Assembly: GCA_944388645.1 (NCBI GenBank)
Contig: CALXJO010000014.1
Span: forward strand, 1 to 14,312
Length of the DNA stretch: 14,312 nt
DNA from: an uncultured Clostridia bacterium
Lineage (GTDB): Bacteria > Bacillota > Clostridia > TANB77 > CAG-508
Direction of reading: 5' to 3'
The notes below the pieces were generated by a model. It searched no databases. It was not told the DNA's origin and was given only the letters and a program-made list of their open reading frames with translations. This document shows, in pieces, positions 6,496 to 12,702 of this stretch; within the stretch, counting starts at the first letter, position 1; each line of letters begins with the position of its first letter. The translations under genes were made by a program, and so were the position numbers.

Positions 6496-7785
6496 CATAA
6501 CTATGTTATCCATAATTTCTTTTGTTGCTTGTTCTAAATTATCTTTTTCTGGATTTTTACTATCTAGTTTTGTAAAATCTAATGGTTTTCCATAATTTAA
6601 TTTTACTTTAGTGAATGGTTTAAAATTCCCTTGTATTCCAACAGGAACAACCTTTACTTTAGTTTTTATTGCCATATAAGCTGCTCCATTTTGTACTTTG
6701 GCACCTTTTGCTAGTCCTTTTCTTGTTCCTTCTGGGAATATTCCTAATGTTTCACCATTTTTTAATGCCTTTAGACATGTTTTCATAGAATCTAAGTCTC
6801 TCATTCCTCTTTTTATTGGAATTACATCAAATACATGTGCAATCCAATTTAAAAATCCATTATTAAACAAGTCTTCTTTAGCAATAAATCTTATCCTTCT
6901 TTTACTTGTAACAACTAGTCCAACAGCATCCCAGTAATTTATATGATTTGCACAAACAATACATGGTTCATCTAAAGGAATGTTTTCTTCATTTATTTTT
7001 TCTATTCTAAATAATATTCTGTAAAACCAGTATATTAATTTTTTTATGACCGCTCTTTCTATCTTTTTCCATGTTGTTTCTGGCCTTACAGCATATATTT
7101 TTGCTTCTTTTTTCTTCTGTTTTAATTTTTTATCTATTATTTTACTAATTTCTTGTTCTACCTGTTTTATTGTCATGTTAGTCGTATCTATTACTGTTGC
7201 ACCTGGTGCTACTTTAAGGGCACCAAACTCTTTTTCTTTATCGTTTTTGTCCCTCATTTTTATATTCTCTAGGATTTCCTCATAAGACATTTGTATTCCT
7301 TTTTCTTCATTTTGCTTTAGTCTTCTTCTTGCTCTTTCTTCTACATCTGCATCTAAATATATTTTTATATCTGCAGTTGGGAATACCACTGTTCCTATGT
7401 CTCTTCCTTCCATTATTACATCTTTTCCCTGTGCCATTTTTCTTTGAAGTCCAGACAAAGCAAGTCTTATTTGTTTTATACTAGAAACTTGAGATACATT
7501 TTCAGAAACTTCTTTTCCTCTTATTTTTTCTGTAACATCTTCTCCATTTAATAAAACTTTTTGTTTTCCATTTTCATTAGACATTTCTATTTTTATTGTT
7601 TTTAGTATTTGTGCAATCTTTTCTTCATCATCTAATTTTATATTTTTATTTAGCATTTCTAGTGTAACACATCTATATGTTGCACCTGTATCTATATTTA
7701 CTAGATTATATTTTTTGGCTAAAATTCCTGCAAGTGTTCCTTTTCCTGTTCCTGCAGGTCCATCTATTGCTACTATAAAAGACAT
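6475..7785 (-). CDS. cmk: Cytidylate kinase fused to 1-acylglycerol-3-phosphate acyltransferase (Cmk-PlsC)
   Basis: A 436-residue two-domain protein. Residues 1-218 are CMP/dCMP kinase: P-loop 'GPAGTGKGT' (9-17), 'DTGATYR' (32-38), 'MEGRDIGTVVFP' (125-136) and a lid with 'RARRR'. A lysine-rich linker (about 219-245) leads to a PlsC domain: 'NHINYWD' (H281-x4-D286 catalytic motif), 'FPEGTRKG' (350-357) and 'VVPVGIQG' (379-386). The first half makes CDP for nucleotide and phospholipid synthesis; the second acylates lysophosphatidic acid at the membrane. The adjacent order cmk-plsC is common in Clostridia, and here the two form one frame with no stop between them. ATG 7785 is one base after the stop of the upstream gene, whose end carries the GGAGG site, so translation is coupled. 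Confidence 0.93.
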   Translation of the reverse strand: MSFIVAIDGPAGTGKGTLAGILAKKYNLVNIDTGATYRCVTLEMLNKNIKLDDEEKIAQILKTIKIEMSNENGKQKVLLNGEDVTEKIRGKEVSENVSQVSSIKQIRLALSGLQRKMAQGKDVIMEGRDIGTVVFPTADIKIYLDADVEERARRRLKQNEEKGIQMSYEEILENIKMRDKNDKEKEFGALKVAPGATVIDTTNMTIKQVEQEISKIIDKKLKQKKKEAKIYAVRPETTWKKIERAVIKKLIYWFYRILFRIEKINEENIPLDEPCIVCANHINYWDAVGLVVTSKRRIRFIAKEDLFNNGFLNWIAHVFDVIPIKRGMRDLDSMKTCLKALKNGETLGIFPEGTRKGLAKGAKVQNGAAYMAIKTKVKVVPVGIQGNFKPFTKVKLNYGKPLDFTKLDSKNPEKDNLEQATKEIMDNIVMLTKQEK

Positions 7786-7786
7786 A

Positions 7787-8608
7787 TTATTTTTCCTCCA
7801 TATGAATTCCTTTTGCTACTAAATCTACTTTTAGTACATTCATAGCTGTTTGTTTTTCTATTTCTTTTTTAAGTTTGTTTTTAAAATCATTTAGAATATT
7901 TATGATATTATCACCATAGTTTATAACAGCTTCCATATATATTGATATTCCTTCACCATAGTTTTCTACCCTTATTCTTGATACACTGTATATTCCTTCT
8001 TCTTTTTTAGCAACTCTTTCAGCTATTTGTCTAAATACACTATCTGAAATTGTAAAATTACCTAAATAGCTAAATGTTGGTCTTATTATTGATTTTTCAG
8101 ATATATATGGACCTCCATTTGCACTTCTAGATCTAAATATTTGTAATGGATCTAATATATAACCAGAGAAATCCTTTTTTATTTCAAATGTTGGTACAGG
8201 AATTACATGTTTTCCTTGAGTTACACGAATGTTTCTTGCTTTTTCCATTTCTTCTTCTGTTGCAACATCATTTATATATATAGTTTTTGTAAGTTCTGGT
8301 AAATCTAAGCTCTCTCTTATTTTTTCTATCATTTTATCAGATGTACCTAATATTAGTAAACTATCTGGTTTATATTTTTTAAGAGCTTTTTTCATTTCTT
8401 CTTGTTCTTTTGGTTCTACAAATAATGCATGTCTAATTGTTTCTATTTTTGTTGGTGCTTTTTTTGCAGATGTTCCAGCTAGAACCTCATTTTCATCTAT
8501 TAATAGTCCATCATCTATTATATAATGTATATTATTTTCGCTTGCAACTAGCTGGGCTCTATAGCTTTTTCCTGTTCCAGAGGGTCCTACAAAAGCATAA
8601 ACTTTCAT
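7787..8608 (-). CDS. P-loop NTPase fused to an Asp23/Gls24-like C-terminal domain
   Basis: A 273-residue cytosolic protein with no membrane segment. The N-terminus has a clear Walker A motif 'GPSGTGKS' (8-15), and a hydrophobic 'SLLILGTSD' strand further on may be Walker B. Residues from about 181 ('GNFTISDSVFRQIAERVAKKEEGIYSV' region to 'VDLVAKGI') have the pattern of Asp23/Gls24 (DUF322) proteins: ISD..., a conserved YG, an amphipathic helix ending in E-x2-T-x2-N-V, and a final V-x-G-I. Family knowledge: Asp23 proteins act at the envelope in stress. A link between an NTPase and that fold is seen here, but the function is unknown. I chose ATG 8608, so the protein begins MKVYAFVGPSG. An in-frame ATG at 8620 directly abuts the AAAGGA site. 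The 5' end lies in repeat copy 2, and the gene is coupled to cmk-plsC. Confidence 0.75.
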   Translation of the reverse strand: MKVYAFVGPSGTGKSYRAQLVASENNIHYIIDDGLLIDENEVLAGTSAKKAPTKIETIRHALFVEPKEQEEMKKALKKYKPDSLLILGTSDKMIEKIRESLDLPELTKTIYINDVATEEEMEKARNIRVTQGKHVIPVPTFEIKKDFSGYILDPLQIFRSRSANGGPYISEKSIIRPTFSYLGNFTISDSVFRQIAERVAKKEEGIYSVSRIRVENYGEGISIYMEAVINYGDNIINILNDFKNKLKKEIEKQTAMNVLKVDLVAKGIHMEEK

Positions 8609-8769
8609 CTTTAATACCATTCCTTTCTTTCTACAGGCATAAATCTGGTTGGAAAAGAATTGTACTTTTGGCTAGGCAAACAAGCAAGAAAACCGGAGGC
8701 GTGCTTTTTGCACGTTGAGGATTTTCGAAGCGAAGTTTAACAACGCCAAAATGCAATTATTTTTCAACC
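8603..8769 (-). repeat. Palindromic leader repeat, copy 2
   Basis: This is the second copy of the element at 1170-1334, in the same orientation relative to the gene it precedes. The core is 8647-8769 with imperfect terminal inverted repeats. The apical stem differs from copy 1: here it is CGTGC/GCACG around five A, while copy 1 uses GGCGT/ACGCC, so a stem is kept while its sequence shifts. The repeat ends at ATGAAA of the P-loop/Asp23 gene and supplies its AAAGGA site. I see no convincing promoter between the glycosyltransferase stop (8833) and this copy, only a weak TTTATA/TAAATT pair. Confidence 0.85.
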
Positions 8770-8832
8770 TTTGTTTTTCCATGAAACACATTCCTCACAT
8801 AAAATTTAGATTTTTTGGCTTTATCTATAAAC

Positions 8833-10323
8833 CTATTTCTGTATTAATTCTATTGTGTATTCATAATCTTTATATTCATTTGTAAATTGCTTTGAGTCTA
8901 ATTCTGTTATATCATATTTTACTTTAATTTCATTTAATAAATCATTTGTGTTTCCACTTTCTATAATCCATACTCTTCCAGAATAATTATCTAAAATTTC
9001 TTCTAAAGTGTCTTTTATTTCCATATATGGTCCAAATGCTCTATATGCTTCTTCTACGCCCCAGTGGTCTTTATTGTAGAAGTAAGACATGTTTGTATGG
9101 TTTTGTGTTATTTCTGTTGTTATAACTTCTCCATTAATTGCATTTGAGTAAACTATAATATCTCCTTCTTCAATTTGCTCATCCATATATGCTATAAAAT
9201 CTCTATTTGTTTCATTATAATTTTCGTTAATACTAATTATATTACTAATACCTGAAATTATTAATATAATAACACAAACTGTTATTACTCTCCATTTTTT
9301 TGGATCTTTTGCCATAAAGTAGCTAATAGCAAATATAAGTAGTCCAGTTACTATTAATAAATATCTATATAATAGTATTACACTTTGCATACATAGAGAA
9401 ATTGCAAGTGCTATTAATATTATAGAAATATATATTGCAAAACACCAATTAGCAGGTTTTCTATCTTCTTTTTTAGTTTGCGAAATTAAATATACTATGT
9501 ATGCATAAAATGCTGTTGTAAGTATTATTGGGAAGAAGTCTAAATTTCCTTTAAATTGCATTGTTAATATTTCATATAACGTATTTGGGAAAGATAGTGT
9601 AATCCAAAATCCAGAAGATACACTTGAAAGCTGTCTTAAAAATGCAATAAGCCATGGCACATAGCATATTACTTGAATTACTGCTGTAATAATAAACTTT
9701 ATTAAGTCATTTTTTCTTTCTTTATGATGTTTGCATAAGTATATAAATAATATTAAATTAACTATTCCTGCAAGCATTAAGCCATAATAGTGAGTATATG
9801 CTACTAGTAAACTGCTAAGTCCAAAGAATATAAATGTTGTCTTTTTTATATTTCCTTTATAAATTCTGTATGCATATATTGCCATTAATGTGCCAAGAAG
9901 CATTCCTAGTGAATACATTCTTAGTTCTCCAGAATATTCTGCTGCTACTGGTAAAAATAATGCAAAAAATGAAAATAAAAATCCAGTTTTTTCTCCAAAA
10001 TCTTTTCTTATATGTGTATACCCTATTACTCCAAGAATAGCAATTGTAACGCTAGAGAAAATTCTGTATACAATTATATTACTTCCAAAAATTAAATATA
10101 ATATATGTAAACAAAAATAGTATAAAATTGGATGAACATCATGTCCACCTATTTGCCAAATTTCAGAAAAAGAATGTCTTGCAATTGCTACAGAATAGCT
10201 TTCATCAAACCATATGTTTGTATGAAATATTGGCAACATTATAAATATGATTCCTAAAATAATTAGTGCTATATGCAAATATTTTATATTTATTTTTTGT
10301 ATTTTTTCTTTAACCTTTTCCAT
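8833..10323 (-). CDS. GT-C membrane glycosyltransferase (PMT_2/GT39-like)
   Basis: A 496-residue polytopic membrane protein with about ten to twelve hydrophobic segments, the first at residues 16-34. After it comes 'WFDESYS' (D40-E41) and then 'GGHDVHPILYY' (H61-P65), the acidic catalytic and substrate motifs of the polyprenyl-phosphate-sugar dependent GT-C family (PMT_2, ArnT-like). The last 130 residues form a soluble extracytoplasmic domain. Such enzymes transfer a sugar from a lipid carrier to a protein, lipid or wall polymer outside the membrane; the acceptor cannot be told from sequence. ATG 10323 follows TTGGGGGAAAATC. It has its own promoter at 10357-10385. No terminator is evident before repeat copy 2, so read-through into the next gene is possible. 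Confidence 0.85.
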   Translation of the reverse strand: MEKVKEKIQKINIKYLHIALIILGIIFIMLPIFHTNIWFDESYSVAIARHSFSEIWQIGGHDVHPILYYFCLHILYLIFGSNIIVYRIFSSVTIAILGVIGYTHIRKDFGEKTGFLFSFFALFLPVAAEYSGELRMYSLGMLLGTLMAIYAYRIYKGNIKKTTFIFFGLSSLLVAYTHYYGLMLAGIVNLILFIYLCKHHKERKNDLIKFIITAVIQVICYVPWLIAFLRQLSSVSSGFWITLSFPNTLYEILTMQFKGNLDFFPIILTTAFYAYIVYLISQTKKEDRKPANWCFAIYISIILIALAISLCMQSVILLYRYLLIVTGLLIFAISYFMAKDPKKWRVITVCVIILIISGISNIISINENYNETNRDFIAYMDEQIEEGDIIVYSNAINGEVITTEITQNHTNMSYFYNKDHWGVEEAYRAFGPYMEIKDTLEEILDNYSGRVWIIESGNTNDLLNEIKVKYDITELDSKQFTNEYKDYEYTIELIQK

Positions 10324-10356
10324 GATTTTCCCCCAATTTATATTTCATCATGGTAT

Positions 10357-10385
10357 ATTTTAACACATGTATTATTTTTTAACAA
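10357..10385 (-). promoter_or_regulatory. Sigma-A-type promoter for the glycosyltransferase
   Basis: The minus strand reads TTGTTA (10385-10380), a 17-bp spacer, then TAAAAT (10362-10357) with an extended -10 TG. The -35 box overlaps the inner side of the 15-bp palindrome at 10381-10420. Predicted start is near 10350. Confidence 0.68.
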
Positions 10386-10420
10386 GTAATATTTAAGATT
10401 GCTCCTAAATATTACTTGTT
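10381..10420. terminator. 15-bp perfect inverted repeat, terminator or operator
   Basis: Arms 10381-10395 and 10406-10420 are perfect inverted copies (AACAAGTAATATTTA) around a 10-base loop. It starts four bases after the stop of the ferritin-like gene, as expected of a terminator, but on the minus strand it is followed by A residues, not a U tract. It also overlaps the glycosyltransferase -35 box, so an operator function is possible. Confidence 0.55.
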
Positions 10421-10423
10421 TTC

Positions 10424-10993
10424 TTAATGTGCTCTGTGTATTAAATAATTAAATCTTGACGCATTTTTTAAATTGTCTGTCATAATAGACATCATTAATG
10501 TATAACTTTCATTATCTGGCATTGCTCCTAATATTCTTCTATTTGTAACAACATCATCAAGTTGGTTATTTAGACCTCTTAATAACTGCTCTCTATAAGA
10601 AAGTTTCGCCTTTTCTTCAGGTAAAGATTTAATTTCTTCTGTGTTTAGTCTTCTATTAGTAAATTTGTTATACAAATCATTTAATATTTTTATATGTTTT
10701 CTTCCATCTTCTTTAATTTCTCTTAATACCTTTTTTTCAGATTCTGTTGGTGCATTTCTTATCATGCTATCATAAAACAATTGATTTTCTTTTTCTTGTC
10801 TCTCTTGCATTCTAATCTGTTGTACCGCTTCTTCTTGAGATATAATTTCCTCATTTTTTATGTTTCTATCTTCGCTTTTTTCTACTTCTGGAGCTTTATT
10901 ATTGTTGTATATTTGATTTTCAAAATTTGGATAGCCTCTGTAACTCATTTGTCCTAATCCTATGTATGGATTGTATGAATTATAATTTTCCAT
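10424..10993 (-). CDS. Ferritin-like (rubrerythrin-superfamily) protein with degenerate metal site
   Basis: A 189-residue protein. Residues 1-50 are Asn/Tyr-rich and probably disordered ('MENYNSYNPYIGLGQ'). The rest is helical with the layout of clostridial ferritin-like proteins: 'ENQLFYDSMIRNAP' (69-82), 'LREIKEDGRKHIKILNDLYNKFT' (90-112) and a final helix 'DNLKNASRFNYLI' (173-185). The usual ligand motif D-E-x-x-H in helix 2 reads D96-G97-R98-K99-H100, so the carboxylate ligand is missing, and the last helix has N/S where E and H are normal. It may have lost metal binding and act structurally; some spore coat-type proteins look similar. ATG 10993 follows GGGAGGTTAAAAA. It is the last gene of the L,D-transpeptidase/rubredoxin/RusA unit. 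The family call is moderate and the role unknown. Confidence 0.65.
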   Translation of the reverse strand: MENYNSYNPYIGLGQMSYRGYPNFENQIYNNNKAPEVEKSEDRNIKNEEIISQEEAVQQIRMQERQEKENQLFYDSMIRNAPTESEKKVLREIKEDGRKHIKILNDLYNKFTNRRLNTEEIKSLPEEKAKLSYREQLLRGLNNQLDDVVTNRRILGAMPDNESYTLMMSIMTDNLKNASRFNYLIHRAH

Positions 10994-11007
10994 TTTTTAA
11001 CCTCCCA

Positions 11008-11033
11008 TGTAATTATTATATGAAATAATTACA
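11008..11033. promoter_or_regulatory. 10-bp hairpin next to the ferritin-like gene's ribosome binding site
   Basis: TGTAATTATT (11008-11017) pairs with AATAATTACA (11024-11033) around a six-base loop. On the minus strand it ends two bases before the GGGAGG site, in the 54-bp gap after rusA. It could influence translation of the ferritin-like gene or mark an mRNA processing site. It has no T tract. Confidence 0.45.
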
Positions 11034-11047
11034 CAGAAGGTTATTAA

Positions 11048-11458
11048 TTAGTATTCAATTACTTTAACAATAATTTTTTCCTCTAAAGCATATCTTTTTT
11101 CTACTGAAATTTTACTTACTTGGTTGTCATCTTTGAATACAAAACCATTAAGTGCATCTAAAATAGATTTTGCTATATTATCAACATCTGGTTTTTTAGT
11201 TGGACTTATAATATTTTCTAGCATTTGTTCTTTTTTAGTTTTACTTGTACTAGCAGGAATCTTTAAATACGCAATTATATCTATGTATATTCTTCCTGTT
11301 AATACTTCATGCCTTGGATATTTTAGTTTAAAATACTGTTGTATAAGTGCTTCATAGTCTTTTGTTTTATTTGGAGTATATACTCTTCCAGTATTCATAT
11401 TTACTCTAGGTCTTTCTTTTCCAACTACTTCTCCAACAACTTCAAATTCATAATTCAT
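11048..11458 (-). CDS. rusA: RusA-family Holliday junction resolvase
   Basis: A 136-residue endonuclease, the usual RusA length. The N-terminus has 'GKERPRVNMNTGRVYTP' (13-29); the active-site block 'KKPDVDNIAKSILDALNG' (88-105) carries D91 and D93, followed by D110/D111, matching the Asp spacing of E. coli RusA (D70, D72, D91). The enzyme cleaves four-way DNA junctions as a dimer. RusA genes are usually prophage-borne, but no other phage gene is visible here; it lies in an operon with rubredoxin upstream (18-bp gap) and the ferritin-like gene downstream. ATG 11458 follows AAAAGGAAAGAAAC. Confidence 0.9.
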   Translation of the reverse strand: MNYEFEVVGEVVGKERPRVNMNTGRVYTPNKTKDYEALIQQYFKLKYPRHEVLTGRIYIDIIAYLKIPASTSKTKKEQMLENIISPTKKPDVDNIAKSILDALNGFVFKDDNQVSKISVEKRYALEEKIIVKVIEY

Positions 11459-11476
11459 GTTTCTTTCCTTTTGCTA

Positions 11477-11614
11477 TTATTCTTCTACTTTTTCAAACAT
11501 ATCTTTTCCTGCTCCGCATAAAGGACATGTCCAATCATCTGGTAAATCTTCAAATTTCATTGTCTCATTTGCGTCATCATATATATAACCACATAATGTA
11601 CATCTGTATTTCAT
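11477..11614 (-). CDS. Short rubredoxin (45 residues)
   Basis: The small ORF encodes C5-x2-C8-G-Y and C30-P-L-C33-G, the four Cys ligands of the single Fe of rubredoxin, with the family's 'FEDLPDDWTCPLCG' stretch intact. It is about eight residues shorter than usual: the loop after 'CGYIYD' that normally reads roughly GDPDNGVNPGT is absent, as in the 45-residue Desulfovibrio desulfuricans protein. It is a cytosolic one-electron carrier, often for peroxide or oxygen reductases in anaerobes. The ribosome binding site AAGGAGGTGAT is a full match to the anti-Shine-Dalgarno, so it should be highly translated. The L,D-transpeptidase stop is 12 bp upstream and rusA starts 18 bp downstream. Confidence 0.95.
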   Translation of the reverse strand: MKYRCTLCGYIYDDANETMKFEDLPDDWTCPLCGAGKDMFEKVEE

Positions 11615-11626
11615 ACTATCACCTCC

Positions 11627-12637
11627 TTAAAGATTATTACTTTCTTTATTTTCTTGTACATTTTCTTCTATTTCATTATTTTCTTGTATATTCTCTGCAT
11701 CTTCAGAATTCTCTATATTTTCCACATTTTCAGAATTTTCTATATTCTCCGTATTCTCAGAATTTTCTATGTTTTCTACTTCTTCTATATTACTTTCCTC
11801 TTGATTATTTTGTGGCTCTTCTTGAGGTTCTTCTTCCTCTCCATAATTTCTCCATGGATTATTTGGATCTGGGTCTGTTGGGTCCCAATTATTATAACCT
11901 GTTTCAGATGAAATTTTTTGTTCTGTAGGTTTTCCTAGTGGACCAGGATTTGAATCCTCATAAAAAGTTACTGGTGTACCTGCCATACAATTATCATAAA
12001 TCCATTTTGCATTTTTTACAGTAAGTCTAACACATCCCATAGATGCAGGAGTTCCTAATTTATCATACTCCCAATATTCTAAACTTGCTTTATTACCTTT
12101 TTCTGTATATGGCACAGAATGGAATAAAATATTTCCTGTAATTTGAGTTGCATATTGACCAAATACATCTCCAAATAAGCCTTTCCATTCCCATCCACCA
12201 TATTTTTTTAAACTATATGTTCCACTTGTTGGTGTGGCAGGTCCCACTGAGCAAAGCATTGCTTTAACACAATTTGTATATTCGCCATTTGCATCTTTTG
12301 TATAAACATTTACCACATTTTGCTCACAATTTACTTCTAATTTATATTTAGTTTTACCTGTATTACTAGTCTTTGGTTCTTCTGTCTTTATTTCAACAAC
12401 TTCATTTTCTATAACTTGGTTCTCTATTACCACATTTTCTTCAACATTTACTAGCAATATATCATTTTCTTCGTTGTTTTCATATAAATTTTGAATCTTG
12501 TCTTGCTGTGCATATACTTGCTCTGATTTTCTATCTGATACAGTTTTTACGATTATTGTAATAATGACTACTAATAGAACTAATATTACAGATATTAATA
12601 TAAGTCTTTGTTTATTTATCTTTATTTTTTTATCCAT
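11627..12637 (-). CDS. Membrane-anchored L,D-transpeptidase (YkuD domain) with acidic repeat tail
   Basis: A 336-residue protein. Residues 1-10 are basic and 11-31 form a signal anchor, so the rest lies outside the membrane. After a variable linker, the YkuD domain spans about 97-230: 'GPATPTSGTYSL' (132-143), H173 in 'FHSVPY', and 'SMGCVRLT' (199-206) with catalytic C202 and R204. It should cross-link peptidoglycan stem peptides at 3-3 linkages or attach proteins. The tail (about 265-336) is almost all E, N and Q and includes three 9-residue units. ATG 12637 follows AGGAGAAAAAT. It is the first gene of a unit with rubredoxin, rusA and the ferritin-like gene; its promoter is at 12665-12694. 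Confidence 0.92.
   Translation of the reverse strand: MDKKIKINKQRLILISVILVLLVVIITIIVKTVSDRKSEQVYAQQDKIQNLYENNEENDILLVNVEENVVIENQVIENEVVEIKTEEPKTSNTGKTKYKLEVNCEQNVVNVYTKDANGEYTNCVKAMLCSVGPATPTSGTYSLKKYGGWEWKGLFGDVFGQYATQITGNILFHSVPYTEKGNKASLEYWEYDKLGTPASMGCVRLTVKNAKWIYDNCMAGTPVTFYEDSNPGPLGKPTEQKISSETGYNNWDPTDPDPNNPWRNYGEEEEPQEEPQNNQEESNIEEVENIENSENTENIENSENVENIENSEDAENIQENNEIEENVQENKESNNL
11703..11783 (-). repeat. 27-bp tandem repeat, three copies, in the L,D-transpeptidase tail
   Basis: Units starting at 11703, 11730 and 11757 share TCAGAATT and the following bases at a strict 27-bp period. They encode NSENTENIE, NSENVENIE and NSEDAENIQ. The period is a multiple of three and keeps the frame, so copy number could vary without breaking the protein. 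Confidence 0.85.
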
Positions 12638-12664
12638 ATTTTTCTCCTAATATGTTATAAATTT

Positions 12665-12694
12665 ATTATACCTCTTGCACATTAGTAGCGTCAA
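12665..12694 (-). promoter_or_regulatory. Sigma-A promoter for the L,D-transpeptidase/rubredoxin/rusA unit
   Basis: The minus strand reads TTGACG (12694-12689), an 18-bp spacer, then TATAAT (12670-12665). Start is predicted near 12658, about 20 bases before ATG 12637. It lies in the 65-bp gap after the FAD/Rieske gene, with no terminator between. Confidence 0.75.
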
Positions 12695-12702
12695 CTATTT
12701 AA

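Noticed and set aside
8672..8782. 36-codon minus-strand ORF starting at ATG 8782 with an AGGA site, within repeat copy 2
   Set aside because: Copy 1 does not preserve its ATG or its stop. The shared part is explained by the DNA repeat and its inverted arms.
8603..8832. Known riboswitch in the 224-bp gap before the P-loop/Asp23 gene
   Set aside because: No conserved core of a riboswitch class that I know was seen; the gap is explained by the palindromic repeat.
11048..11458. RusA as a sign of a prophage
   Set aside because: No integrase, structural, lysis or attachment-site sequence is visible, and the neighbours are ordinary chromosomal genes.
11703..11783. Possible CRISPR array from the regular repeats
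   Set aside because: The repeats are contiguous 27-bp units without spacers and encode protein in frame.
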